Assembly: GCA_932294295.1 (NCBI GenBank)
Contig: OW028576.1
Coordinates: 26,791,227-26,855,226, forward strand
DNA length: 64,000 nucleotides
Direction: 5' to 3'
Origin: Alitta virens
Taxonomy: Eukaryota; Annelida; Polychaeta; Phyllodocida; Nereididae
The translations under genes and the position numbers were made by a program. Positions within the stretch are counted from its first letter, which is position 1. Each line of letters opens with the position of its first letter. Shown piece by piece: positions 48,191 to 59,479 of this stretch. The notes under the pieces were generated by a model. That model was not told the DNA's origin and did no database searches. It saw only the letters and a list, made by a program, of their open reading frames with translations.

Positions 48191-48520
48191 CAGACAAAAT
48201 TCCCGCACTGCTACAATATATAGCAAATGCATATAAAAAGGTGTGTTGAACCTTGCTTTAGTTTCGTATTCATAATGTTTGCTAAGTCACCCCCACCCCC
48301 CTCTTCCCTGGGGCCTCAACCAATGGTGAAGCGCAATAATTTTGCCCATACCCAAACCTGATACATTTTATATTTGATGAGAAAGTCAGGGTGTCTAATA
48401 TTTGCAAATTGGCACCATGACATTCAAAAAGAGATAACAGTCATGGCTCATGCATCTAAAAGCCCAGTTGGGTTTAGTGCCGTATACTGCAAATCCAAAT
48501 TTATGGCCATAATGAGGCTC

Positions 48521-49288
48521 GCTAAAAGTGGTCATAAATTGGGTCTGCAATACTGCACTTTTTCCGCCCAGTTGAGAGTTGCCTTAATATAATTGCAAAA
48601 TATGTTCGTTACCTCCAGCCACATTAAAAAGTTCCTCGCAATTTCATGTCATTTTTTAAGTTGGGGCATCAGTGTATTAAGTAGGTTATATACACAATAG
48701 ACCAAGTGGTTGGAAATAATAAGAGGTATTTGACCTGTATATTTGTATTCCCATACAAATAGTCGTTGCAACATGTAACATACGAATTTGGCCCGGTGTG
48801 ACAGAAGTATGGGGTTTTCACTGTCGGAGGCAAAAATATCACCCGAGTTTAGGCGAAATCAAACTTAAGTTTCATTGTCCAATTGAACAAGGTTATGAAA
48901 ATCAGCCCATTGGAATGGAATGAGGGGTCATTTGTGTCTGTAGTGCCACTTGAACACGACAAATTGTATTGACAGATTCAATGTGACTCAGTCCAGTTTA
49001 CTTGGCAAGTGTCTTTGCAACATCACCATTTTTTTAAATTCCTGGCCACCCCTGCGCATATGAGTATTGCAAAGATAATTATAGGCTCTTTTGTGGCGTG
49101 TTAAGACTGTACAATGTTGTTTGCTTCCTTGTCCTTAAATTTACTTTGAAAATTACTCACGCATTTGAAAATGTTTAGATCTTTGTGCTATCAGTATCTA
49201 AAATAAGGAAATTTCCATTACAGACTCATAGTAAGTTTGGAGACTAATGACTTTGTGACATTGTGTTTGTGCACAATAAAACTTGTTT
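48521..49288. other. No gene seen
   Basis: Intergenic sequence without a convincing ORF or RNA gene. Confidence 0.5.
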
Positions 49289-49830
49289 GTTATAACACAG
49301 TGTAGAGATCTTGCCTCTGAGAGTGCCTCCAGCCAAATGAGCTCCCTGCCACCAGGGGCAGCACCTGCTGGCTTCTCATTGGTCAGCCTGGTCAGGTGAC
49401 CAGTGGTCATGTGACCAGGGTAGCATAAATACCCCAGCCCACTGGGGTTCTGGGCCAGACCTGACTAGAGTGACACAGCAACCTGTGTAAGATCCTCTGT
49501 TTGGCCCCAGACTTACTTGAGTCATACAGATTCCTGTATAATACTCTGTCTGAGCAGATCCATCTAGTATTCACTAGAACTTATAGTCAGCCACCTGACT
49601 GTCCAGCATATGACATGCTGTAGTAGAACTAAGCACTGTTGAAGTCAGACACCTGACTGCCCAAGCATAGGTCATGCTGTAGTGGGCACCACTGTACTGT
49701 TATATTTGATGTATGTTAATAAATGTATAAACTCAATGACTGAGTTGCTTCTCTATCATATCAGAGCTAGAGTCTAAGAACTACTTACAGTGGTCACCAG
49801 GCCTATAGCAGAGCCAGAACCACTACAACA
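49289..49830 (+). mobile_element. Probable solo LTR of an LTR retrotransposon
   Basis: Begins TGTTATAACACAGTG and ends CACTACAACA (TG...CA). Inside are a TATA-like CATAAATACCCC near 49423 and AATAAA near 49722. The spacing and the higher GC than the flanks fit a promoter-bearing LTR. A segment around GTCAGCCACCTGACTG...CATGCTGTAGT is duplicated internally (49587-49625 and 49642-49682). No flanking internal domain or clean target duplication is visible, so the ends are approximate. Confidence 0.55.
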
Positions 49831-50070
49831 GCAAGACTCTTCTATACTCTTCTATATATATAGGATCGGTCATGATAACTCCAGCTGACTGAAGGGACAT
49901 TTTTGGTTTATCACCATGTCCGAATCAGTTGTGTACAGGAAATAAAGCAAATTAGCACATTTTGATTTGCACGTGCGAGCTAATTAGGTCAAGCATTGGA
50001 TGTGACCTCCACTGTGATTGGCTGGAGAAAGTTAAAGTTTATCTTCCATTCATAACAAGATGAATGTGTT

Positions 50071-51356
50071 TTGTTTATGTGTGGAAAAATTGCTTCTGAA
50101 GCTGGATTTAAGCTGAAACCAGCCCAACGTGAAATTATTATGGAATTAATTAATGGCGAAATTGTTGTGGGTATTCTGCCAACTGGATATACATACATTC
50201 ATCAATCCCTAGCTATTTACTTAACATTTAACAATATAAGGCGCATTTGCAATTACCAATAACCCCATTTAAATATTTTAATTGCCATCAAGTCAGTGTT
50301 GCTATAGGCCTATACATGGCGCAATTTAGTTCTTATATCTGCCACCACGCTCGTAAGTGAGGCGCCAATGTCTGCTGCTAGATATTAAGAACATAGACTG
50401 AACTGCAGCAACCCCTCAGCAAATTATTATTTAATGATTTTGACTATGTAAAGTACTCAGCACTTGATTAATCGAAAGTATTATAGTTATTACAAGTAAA
50501 GGCATTTAAATTATATGTACACTAGCCATATAAATATATATACTCCCTGCCTGTCTTTTCTTAAAAGGGGAGGGGGTGCTATAGAAAATGTAATGCATCA
50601 GAGATGAAAATGGCTAATATATGATGAATGAGCAAATATGAAATGATTGAAATAAATAAATTTATTAATTACAGATAATACTAACAGAGCCAGTAACATT
50701 ATATTATACAAATAAAATTATTCATATACTGTCTGTATTACAAGGAGGTACTAATGCCTTGACTGAAAAGGTTAAAATGGCGCCTTCATCTATCAAAGGC
50801 ACCTAAAGAAGCTATTTCTAAGAGGATATTTAGTTATTGATAATATCTGTATCAATTATGTATATCTAATCGACATCTAACTTTATTTAGATCCAGGGCC
50901 ACTCAGATAGTGTTGCCATCATTGTTTCGCCCCTGAAAGGTCTGATGCTTGACCAGGCAGAAAGGTGGGGAAAGCTTGGGATCAAGTTCTGCGCAAGTTT
51001 TGGTGACAGTAAAGGTGAGTGAACAATGAAAAAAGTTAGGGTTATACAAAGTTAGGCTCTATTAAGCCTTTATCAGCTAGTTTTGTCAAAATTCATATTA
51101 TTATTATTATAAAGTAATTTAAAGAGCACAAAATTATAAAATTTCTATGTGCTGCACATGAAAAAAAAAAAGTATATAAAATAATAAAATAAATTATGGT
51201 AAAACAAATAGAATATTAAAATCCTATCTAGCAGATATTCAAAACGTACAGTTACTCTTCATCTCTCCAGAGTCATTGGGCAATGACAAGTGGTGGGATG
51301 AGATTCAAGGCCTGGGAGAGCGTGTGAAGACTCTCTTCATTGACGAGGCACACTGA
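50071..51356 (+). pseudogene. RecQ-like DEAH helicase pseudogene, three exons
   Basis: Exon 1 (50071-about 50208) encodes FKLKPAQREIIMELINGE then GILPTGY. Where the ATP-binding motif should read TGxGKS there are extra residues (TGYTYIHQSLA), so the Walker A lysine is lost. Exon 2 (50891-51014, between TTATTTAG and GTGAGT) encodes SVAIIVSPLKGLMLDQAERW, matching helicase motif Ia. Exon 3 (51271 onward) continues in frame to LFIDEAH, the Walker B/motif II, but the next codon is TGA (51354-51356) where the family has a cysteine, and LTKW follows. Exon order, splice sites and frame are kept, but two catalytic motifs are damaged and the C-terminal helicase half is absent. Confidence 0.75.
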
Positions 51357-51790
51357 CTAACAAAATGGTAATAATATATTTCAAGATGAAAATATTTTAT
51401 TGGTCACATATGTGAAATTTTCCTTAAATAGGTGCCTGGAAAAATAATAGGCAATTCAGCAGCTTAAGTTAGAAAACATCATTGGCACATATTGTGCTGT
51501 TTACTTACAATATGCATGGATCTTTAAATGCACAATTAATTACGTTCAAATTGGTCATTGATGCATGATCTGTGATAAAATTGCTGACCCATGCATTTTG
51601 TTCCTGCACCACACTCTACTATTGTGTAATTGTTTTCTTGAAGAAAGTAGCTACAATGCCATGGAGCGGTTACTGTGGCATCAACACAACTCATATTGTA
51701 AAAGTCCATGTCATTAAAGACTCCAATATAATGACATTTCCAAGTCCAAGCTGCTCATCTCCAAGTAAACAGCATAAAGTCAGAGTGACT
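51357..51790. other. No gene seen
   Basis: AT-rich. The 73-codon frame at 51572 has no recognisable motif. Confidence 0.5.
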
Positions 51791-52851
51791 TGAAAATGCA
51801 GACTTTCAACTGAGTCTCATCTCAGCATGAAGCAAGTCAAGTTCTTCCAGTTCCAAAGTGGGCAGAGTCCAAGTGCAGTAAGCACAATATATGCAGAGTC
51901 CAAAGTGTACAAGTAATAACCCAAGAGTAGTTTTGCTTCCTCAGCTGGCAAGATGAAACTGATATTTTTATTGTGCACAGGGTATATGTATTAAAGGTAC
52001 AATTCATGCAGTTTCCCCCCAGCAGGGCTGAGAGGGAATTATCAACCAATCACAACACAGTAAATGCCACTGCTGCTGACCATTTGCTCAATTATCATTC
52101 ACATTGTGTGGGGTGATACCTCCCCCAAACAGGGTTGCTTCCAGCATCTTTGGCTGAGATCTGGCAGGGATTAGTGAAGCTAAGACAATGGAGCAAAAGT
52201 GGACCCCCTGCAGTGCTCTGCATTGTGCTGAGGCTATTTATAGCTCAAGTCACAATGGGCTATTGTGCTGAGTGTCAACTTTGGCTTGATCAGCAGTTTT
52301 GGAGGGAAATTTTTGGAGGGAAAGTTAGCTAGCTCCTCCCACAATTTAGGACTCAACAGTGAGGCATCTTAACAGGGCAATGCACTCACATAATACTGAC
52401 AATAAATCAATATGAAGAACAAAATGAATAATGCAATCTATCAACTGACAATTGGACATAAGCAATCAATCAATTAATGACTTAATCAATCAATTAATGA
52501 TATAGTCAATCAATTGATTAATAATACAGTCAATCAATTAATAATGTAATCAATACTAATAATATAATCAATGTTAATAATATAATCAATATTCCTTGCA
52601 GCAGGCTAACTAAACATAAAGCTAAACATGAGTAATAAGAAAATATTGACACATGTGAGCAGAGCAGTGACTAGCATATGGAAATGATGGGAACACATAA
52701 CAACTGCATTTAGGTCACACATGAGCAGAGGCCTGCATAGGGCAGGTGTAATGAAGAGCAAACAATATATTAAGCAATTGCTAGAGCAACAAAAACGCTC
52801 AAGGCAAGTGTAATGCAGAGTGCACACAATCAATGCACCTGTCATATAACT

Positions 52852-53075
52852 CTAACTGACATATATCCTTTGCCTAGGGCAAGTGTAACGAGGAGCATAC
52901 AATCAATGCACCTGTCATATAACTCTAACTGACATATATCCTTTGCCTAGGGCAAGTGTAATGAGGAGCATACAATCACTCTAACTGACATATATCCTTT
53001 GCCTAGGGCAAGTGTAATGAGGAGCATACATTCAATGCACCTGTCATATAACTCTAACTGACATATAATAAGTGG
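52852..53075. repeat. 70-80-bp tandem repeat in presumed LTR
   Basis: TCATATAACTCTAACTGACATATATCC...AAGTGTAATGAGGAGCATAC is present about three times with small deletions. Confidence 0.85.
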
Positions 53076-53184
53076 TTGCCAGGGGCTGCACTTTACATCA
53101 CTCCCCCCCTTATTCTAGCTCATTGATGGCAATCAGCAAGGAGCGTGCTTGGGGATGATCAAGAAGTTATCAGCCTGGCAATAT

Positions 53185-53340
53185 AAACAATTCTGACATG
53201 CTAAACAATTCTGACATGCTAGATAATTCTGACATGCTAAGTAATTCTGACATGTTTAAACAATACTGACATGCTAGATAATTCTGACATGCTAAACAAT
53301 TCTGAAATGTTAGATAATTCTAACATGCTAAGCAATTCTC
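53185..53340. repeat. 18-bp minisatellite
   Basis: Repeated AATTCTGACATGCTAAAC-type units, about eight copies. Confidence 0.9.
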
Positions 53341-53484
53341 AGTGACATCAATATATGAAGCACAGTGAGTAAAAAGATAAAATGGCTACAATAATGCTGC
53401 AAGGATAAAACAATGGTGATAAGCCTGAGGAAACAAAGGTATTTCTAACAATTTTTGTTTAAACTATAGTAATAATTTGAGTTC

Positions 53485-53772
53485 CTGGTTGGTGCACTCA
53501 ACTGCATAGACTGCAATTTTGAGTACACTGGTCAGAGTTCATTGGTGGTGCACACAATTGCATAGACTGCAATCTTGAGTACACTGGTCAGAGTTCATTG
53601 GTGGTGCACACAATTGCATAGACTGCAATCTTGAGTACACTGGTCAGAGTTCATTGGTGGTGCACACAATTGCATAGACTGCAATCTTGAGCACACTGGT
53701 CGGAGTTCATTGGTGGTGCACACAATTGCATAGACTGCAATCTTGAGTACACTGGTCAGAGTTCATTGGTGG
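53485..53772. repeat. 56-bp minisatellite
   Basis: About five near-identical units of TGGTGCACACAATTGCATAG...CACTGGTCAGAGTTCATTGG. Confidence 0.93.
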
Positions 53773-54304
53773 CGTTGCCAATGGGTGTGGTGAGGCGTGG
53801 TCCTTGCCTACTGTGGCAACAATCCTGTAGCCCGAGCTTGCAAAACTTCCTGAGTGGCTTGTATAGGGTAGAGGAGCATGTTGTCCTGCTCAGGTCTAGC
53901 GGTTAGGGAGCATCAGCAAGCTGTACTCGTGGCAGAGCATAGTGTCGTATTTAATTTCCAAGGCCTTTGAGAATTAAAGTGGACTGCGACCTGCACAGTC
54001 AGTTGAACACAACGCCTAGTCAGAATACAACCTGTAGATGCATGTGATGGTCCATATCCTGGGCCAGTTCGAGACGCTGTGGGCCAAAGCCCTAGTTAGC
54101 GTTAAGTAGTCTAATAAATCACTGCGTGAGCAGTTCTGTTCATCTTTCACTTGGCATGTAAACTGCCAGTGTCTTTCCAGGTAATTTCCAGTGTATCTCC
54201 AGAGTGGAGTGACGGCGAGAATGGATGAACCACTCAGAAGTGCAAGCAATTAGTGGTCCAAGTCAGAGGTAATGATGAGGTGATCATCGCCCCAGTAATC
54301 CGGG

Positions 54305-54625
54305 AAGTTCCTGCAGCTAGTAAATTCCAGTCGACAGTCACTTCCAGGAGACAGTCGGTTCCAGGAGACTGTAATTCCAGTAGCTAGTGAATTCCAGGAG
54401 ACCGCCAATTCCAGTAGCTAGTGAATTCTAGTAGACAGTGAATTCCAGTAGACAGTAAATTCAGGAGACAGTCAATTTCAGGGGACAGTCAGTTCCAGGA
54501 GACTGTAATTCCAGAAGACAGCTAATTCCAGTGGTCAGTGAATTCTGCATAGTGAATTCCATCAGCCAGTGAATTCTAGTAGACAGTGAATTCCAGTGGT
54601 CAGTGAATTCCATACACGGAATTCA
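54305..54625. repeat. 18-20-bp minisatellite
   Basis: Variants of GTGAATTCCAGTAGACA recur throughout, with GAATTC in many units. Confidence 0.9.
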
Positions 54626-54835
54626 CTGTGTAATCAATACTAATAATATAATCAATGTTAATAATATAATCAATATTCCTTGCAGCAGGCTAACTAAACA
54701 TAAAGCTAAACATGAGTAATAAGAAAATACTGACACATGTGAGCAGAGCAGTGACTAGCATATGGAAATGATGGGAACACATAACAACTGCATTTAGGTC
54801 ACACATGAGCAGAGGCCTGCATAGGGCAGGTGTAA
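54626..54835. repeat. Direct repeat of 52542-52751
   Basis: ATCAATACTAATAATATAAT through CATAGGGCAGGTGTAA is the same at both places over about 210 bases, so the duplication is recent. Confidence 0.92.
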
Positions 54836-55004
54836 AGTATTAATAATGGTTTGCACTCAAACCTAGATAATGAGCGATTCAGGCAAATACTGAGAGTTCC
54901 TGATGCATCATGTGGGAAACTTGTGATAAGCTTGTATGGCAGCCAAATAGGACATTTTGTGGTCTCGTAGTTATGTGGGGAGACATTAACTATCGTACCA
55001 TGAT

Positions 55005-55185
55005 GGGGCAACTTTCGTACCATATGACAGTCCCACTTTCAACCACGAAAGTTAGTCATTATCGCCCCAGAAAGTACCAACCTTCACCCCACGAAAGTGC
55101 CAAATTTCGTACCACGAAACTACCAACTTTTGTACCACGCAATGACCACTTTCTTGTCACCAAAGTATGACTTTCGTGGCACTAA
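55005..55185. repeat. Degenerate repeat of TACCACGAAAGT words
   Basis: CGTACCA, CCACGAAAGT, CTTTCGT and GTACCAACTTTCGT-like words recur on both strands every 15-25 bases; noncoding. Confidence 0.6.
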
Positions 55186-55611
55186 ACTGCTAACTTGCCC
55201 AGGCGAGCAGTTCTCCTAATTAACTCCATATAAATATACAGAGATTTTGAAAGAGATGTAGTTAAATTTACAGAAATGTTGATATATAAGATCATTCACT
55301 TCGTCAATTGTCAACATGCAATGCATCTCTCTGTCCCTCACCAAAAGCAGTTCCTTGAGGGTGTATGTCACACACTGGGCATTAAGAGTTTTACATGTCT
55401 TCATGTGCTGGGTAAAATATGTTGCATACATTTCATTGTCTTACAAGAAAAATTGGATATTATGAGGGCCTGGCTAGAATCGCTATTTCTCTATTACAGT
55501 GAGTACCTATCATTAAATATGCTGTTCCATATAGAATGCCGGAATATAAGTGTCATGCATATTTTATGAAGGTCTCCATGGAGATCCTGCGTCTAATGTT
55601 ACATATATATA

Positions 55612-55700
55612 TATATCGTTTTATTGACAAGCCTGATATCAGGAATTGATACATGTGTCATACAACATTACAAAACAAACAAATATACAACATAACAAAA
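55612..55700. repeat. Dispersed repeat, copy 2 (see 3372-3480)
   Basis: TTTTATTGACA...TTGATACATGTGTCATAC followed by an A-rich stretch, as at 3372. Confidence 0.5.
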
Positions 55701-55914
55701 ACAGGTCTAGTGTCTACATCTACTATATATATAATCTATAATCTACCAGTATTTCTAAATATTTACTTGATAAACACAAGTCGGTTCCAGTTTTGTTTAC
55801 ATATATATACATACATGAATATAAAAATGAGTGTTAATACTGTACAGGTCAATACTTCAAGTGGGTAATACTGTAATGATTTCAAAACAAATTTGAATAA
55901 AAAGTCAGTTTAAA

Positions 55915-56045
55915 ATGGCAAAAGAAGGTGTCCATGGGTTGGGTCAGTGGGTGGGGTCTTCAGAGCAGGATTGCGCTGACCTCTGAAATGGCGAAAGGGG
56001 GTGTCCATGGGCTGGGTCAATGAGTGGGATCTTCAGAGCAACAAT
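55915..56045. repeat. 68-bp tandem pair
   Basis: AAATGGCAAAAGAAGGTGTCC...GGGTCTTCAGAGCA is followed by a second copy with a few differences. Confidence 0.9.
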
Positions 56046-56529
56046 ATCAATAATCCATGGATGTACCTAATTTCATTGTCTTACAAAAAAAGATTGAATA
56101 CTCTAATTTAGTCAATAACATAAATATTCATTACAGAAAAGATTGGATACTATAATATTGTCAATAAATATAAATATTCATAGACAAGATTATATTCACC
56201 AATGGCAGTATGTGCTGAAGAGCTATTTTATACTCATCACCATGGTGTCACTAGCTGTTTACATCAGCAATTAATTCCCTGTTTATGCTTGTCTATAAAA
56301 TTATTGTCTTTAGAGTGTCATCCATGCAAACACTACTGTTATATTGGGTGAGTACATTGATTATTTACTCGTGATTATTCAATTGTATAATTAAACCCTA
56401 CCACACATGGTGGATCAGCTCATGAAACCCATTGACTTCATTGCATGTACTTATTGGTCCTAGGTCATATGTGAAATGAGTCAACTTCAAATGAGCATCC
56501 CTGTTGTCTGGAACTTGTAATTTGATATC

Positions 56530-56880
56530 AAATTTACAAATGTCTGATATATTTTGCAGTTGTTTGATACATTTTTTTTTTTGCCTGACATAATTTGCTA
56601 TTGTCTTAATTTCATATTGTCTTACATAATTTGCAATTGTCAAATCGATTTTGCAATTGTCTGATATGTCATTTCAATATTTTTTTATTATGTCAGTAAT
56701 AAATGCTTAATCTGTTTATATTGCTATTGCCTCATATTTTTACGAGTGTCTCAGATGTTTTTCTGTTGTCTAATATATTCTACGACTGCTCTATGCCCCG
56801 AACAACTGTCAGATATAATTTGCAATTAAAGCCTCATATGATTTTGTAAATATCTGATAAAGTTTGCAATTTATTAGACA
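56530..56880. repeat. Degenerate 26-30-bp repeat
   Basis: Loose repetition of TTGCAATTGTCTGATATA-like units with heavy decay. Confidence 0.6.
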
Positions 56881-56917
56881 ATTGCAACTTTATGATATAA
56901 TATACACTTGTTCCTAG

Positions 56918-57102
56918 ATGGTTCATACATGTACATTTTGCTATTTATTGGCTGCAGCTGTGATATAGATTGTCAATATGCATTGGAGAAATTATCTGAC
57001 AGCGATATTCATCATTTTGATGACATTTTATCATTCTCCACAGCATACATCAACTTCATACACAAAATAAAACAACAAATGAGAGACAAGGAGAGGAAAT
57101 AG
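56918..57102 (+). CDS. Orphan exon-like ORF upstream of the methyltransferase
   Basis: After a TTGTTCCTAG acceptor the plus strand is open to a TAG at 57100-57102. The product has a hydrophobic stretch (YMYILLFIGCSCDIDC) and a charged, probably helical tail (IKQQMRDKERK). No relationship is recognised. It may be a terminal exon of an unseen gene, or chance. Confidence 0.2.
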
Positions 57103-57338
57103 AAATATCTAGAACAAATATTGATGTAAGTAATATAATAAAATACTTTTTTATTATATGAAGGCCATTATTTTTTATTCATAATATATAATTAGCTGAC
57201 ATAATGTAATGTTAAAATGATAACCATTGCATAGTGATCAACAGACAGGAAATTTGACAGGACTGCACAATGATCATGCTATTTTGAATAACTTGCAACT
57301 CTTTCATCAACTTTCCATGAAACGCATGTCTCAAAAAG

Positions 57339-57352
57339 GGGGGGGGGGGGGG
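57339..57352. repeat. Poly-G run
   Basis: Uninterrupted G run in an otherwise AT-rich intergenic stretch (57103-58020) that shows no convincing gene. A second A-rich retroposon-like tail lies near 57740-57830. Confidence 0.9.
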
Positions 57353-58024
57353 TGGGAGGGTTTGGCCACATGTGAACTGTCTTGCTTTTCTCTCCTTTCA
57401 GACCAGCGCTTAACTTCTATAATTGATAAATATGCATGAGTGACTGTGCTTCATGGTCTCTGTCTGTTGGTTGTGCCTGACCAAATTTAAAAAAACAAGG
57501 TTAGATAATTAATTATTCATAAATAGTCAGAGCGGCAGTTGATTCATCATGGTATGACTTGGGATGTTAACAAAATTCTGTGACCTTTACCTTGCCCCAC
57601 GTGTGAAATATAATAGTTGGGTTCGCATGCATCATCTACCCCAATGCACCCCTCCCCCCTCCCCTAGTACATATTAAGACTTATATGCATATACTTACTC
57701 TTATTTGTAATGTACATGCATATGAAGAATTGTTTGAAGTTTTTTATTTTTTCTTGGTACAAAAAAACATACAAATACACATGTATAAATAGAACATACA
57801 ATTACATATAAATAATCAGGTACCAAGAAGGGCTGCAACAGAGTCCATAGAAACTATATTAAGTTGCCCCCATAATTAAATTTTTATATAAATATTAATA
57901 TTGACACATATTTTAGATAGTATAACATTTTTTTCCCAAATAACACTGAAACAACACATCATGATAATATCATCATCAACTATACACAAATTTTATTTAA
58001 AGATACTACACCTTTTCTTTCCAG

Positions 58025-58520
58025 AGGACATTTATTACTGAGTCACTTCATGTTAGAAACTGCATCACTGGAGGAATATTGGGAAAAATTCCCAGAGATC
58101 CAGCATTGGAACCAATTCCAACACAAACAAATGACGAAAAAACAACAGTAAATGAAACAACAGACCCTGAAAAAGCATCATTTACATACATTTACAAGAA
58201 AAGAGTATGGTACAACGATGAAAGCGCTTCAGGGCCTGGCTCTGCTCTTGGATTTACGCCAGAAATAATGGGAACGTTGCACGTCTTGATAAACCAAATA
58301 AAGGTAGCCTTAAATTTAGACAGGGTCTCAATGTTAGATATTCCGTGTGGTGACATGAACTGGATGAAGCGATTTTTATCATCAAGAACTGATATTGATT
58401 ACACAGGCATGGACATCGTTCCAGATTTGATTCAAAAGCACAAGAAAGATTTCCAAGGAACTCCATATAAGTTCATCAATGCTAATATCGCCAAGGTATG
58501 CCTTATAATTGTTTGCTAAA

Positions 58521-58564
<44 letters not shown>

Positions 58565-58794
58565 ATTGTCTAGAGTAATTACCCTCTTGACATGAATATT
58601 ATTTCAATAGTTTAATTTCATTTTTTTAGACAGGACTTCCGCAGCAATATAATCTGGTATTCAGTCGTATGATGACACAACATCTGCGTGATCTTGATGT
58701 TCAGACATTTTTGAAGGTGGTTTCTGATAGTAAAAGCAATTATTGTCTGACAACAACGTTTCCTAGGTTACAGAAAAACAAGAATTTACTTCTG
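58025..58794 (+). CDS. Class I SAM-dependent methyltransferase, two internal exons visible
   Basis: Exon A (58025-58495) follows CTTTCCAG and ends at AAG/GTATGC; exon B (58630-58794) follows TTTTTTAG, keeps the frame, and ends at a GTAAGT donor. The protein has KRVWYNDESASGPGSALGF; the SAM-binding glycine motif is MLDIPCGDMNWM, the acidic post-I site is YTGMDIV, and exon B carries a motif IV-like stretch, NLVFSRMMTQHLRD. This matches a family of uncharacterised methyltransferases I recall from marine invertebrates; the substrate is unknown. The start lies in an unseen upstream exon, because no ATG opens the frame near the acceptor. No C-terminal exon was found before the oppositely directed gene at 59480, so the gene is either truncated or its last exon lies beyond or within that gene's intron. 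Confidence 0.75.
58521..58560. repeat. TA microsatellite in methyltransferase intron
   Basis: Alternating TA between the two exons. Confidence 0.95.
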
Positions 58795-58985
58795 GTAAGT
58801 CAACAATAAATTAATATTGAACTTTGTATAGTTATACCTATGTGTCAGACATTCCATTGTACACCTGCTTCATTTGCATAATTAATGAGGGTGCAACTAG
58901 CCCCCACAATCCTTTGTTTGATTCACTGGACGTATAACAAGGTCAGACTGGACCTCAGCAGTTTCAATCTCCCCCCCCTCCCCCC

Positions 58986-59270
58986 GGAGTTGACTCTATT
59001 CTGTCCTCCATACATTACATTGGAAATAACCAGAGAAATAATAATAGAGAAGTAGACATCAGTAAGAAGTTAGATGAACTCAGACCTAAACAGATGGAAA
59101 CTGAAAATATCATGGAAAAACAGCAACATAACACTAACCTGATTGGTTATCAAGTAGATTTGAGCAAAGAATTGACAGACATGCAAAACAGGTACACCAA
59201 GGCACAGCGGAACCTCTCCACCACAGGAAGAAACGAAAACTGGCAGGCGTCAGAGGCCTCAGTGAACTAA
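58986..59270 (+). pseudogene. Coiled-coil-like ORF, possibly from a retroelement
   Basis: An open frame without a clear start encodes a polar, heptad-rich segment (REVDISKKLDELRPKQM, VDLSKELTDMQNRYTKAQ) ending at TAA 59268-59270, just after a C/T-rich tract. It may be a fragment of a non-LTR retroelement ORF1, but no diagnostic motif is present. Confidence 0.25.
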
Positions 59271-59420
59271 ATACTGTTTAATAAGATCAATCATACTCAT
59301 CCTGAAATTCATAAATGAAGAAACAGAATATTTCATCAACTTAACATCAACCATTGCCTATTTTTTCCATCACAAGATTTTATTATCATAATTCAGGGAT
59401 TCATCCCTTTCTACAAACTA

Positions 59421-59426
59421 TTTATT
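59421..59426 (-). terminator. Polyadenylation signal for the secreted-protein gene
   Basis: AATAAA on the minus strand, about 55 bases past the stop at 59480. Confidence 0.55.
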
Positions 59427-59479
59427 TACTGTAATCAAAATGAGGTCAATGAGGCAAAAATGCCAACATGGCTGCCACG

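Larger units (their letters stand above)
41910..48520. repeat. Segmental duplication, copy 2 (TLR-C block)
   Basis: Counterpart of 27650-36045, in the same orientation. Differences include a SINE at 47065 not present in copy 1, absence of the SINE at 32208, a TA-repeat at 46625-46650 and an insertion near 48235-48440. Confidence 0.88.
51800..54835 (-). mobile_element. LTR-retrotransposon relic with minisatellite-rich LTR
   Basis: On the minus strand, sequence near 53150-53110 could encode a short tail (SLLIAINELE-stop). It runs into a polypurine tract (GGGGGGGAG, 53110-53102) and then TGATGTAAAG, a typical junction of pol end, polypurine tract and 3' LTR. Within the presumed LTR (53101 down to about 51800) there is TATAAATAG near 52240 and AATAAA near 51975, in the correct order. 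A 210-bp part of it (52542-52751) recurs exactly or nearly so at 54626-54835 in the same orientation, which would be a piece of the other LTR. No pol or gag domain remains between. The borders are uncertain; tandem duplication alone could also produce the repeat. Confidence 0.45.

Noticed and set aside
49198..49410. 70-codon minus-strand ORF
   Set aside because: Overlaps the probable solo LTR and has no domain.
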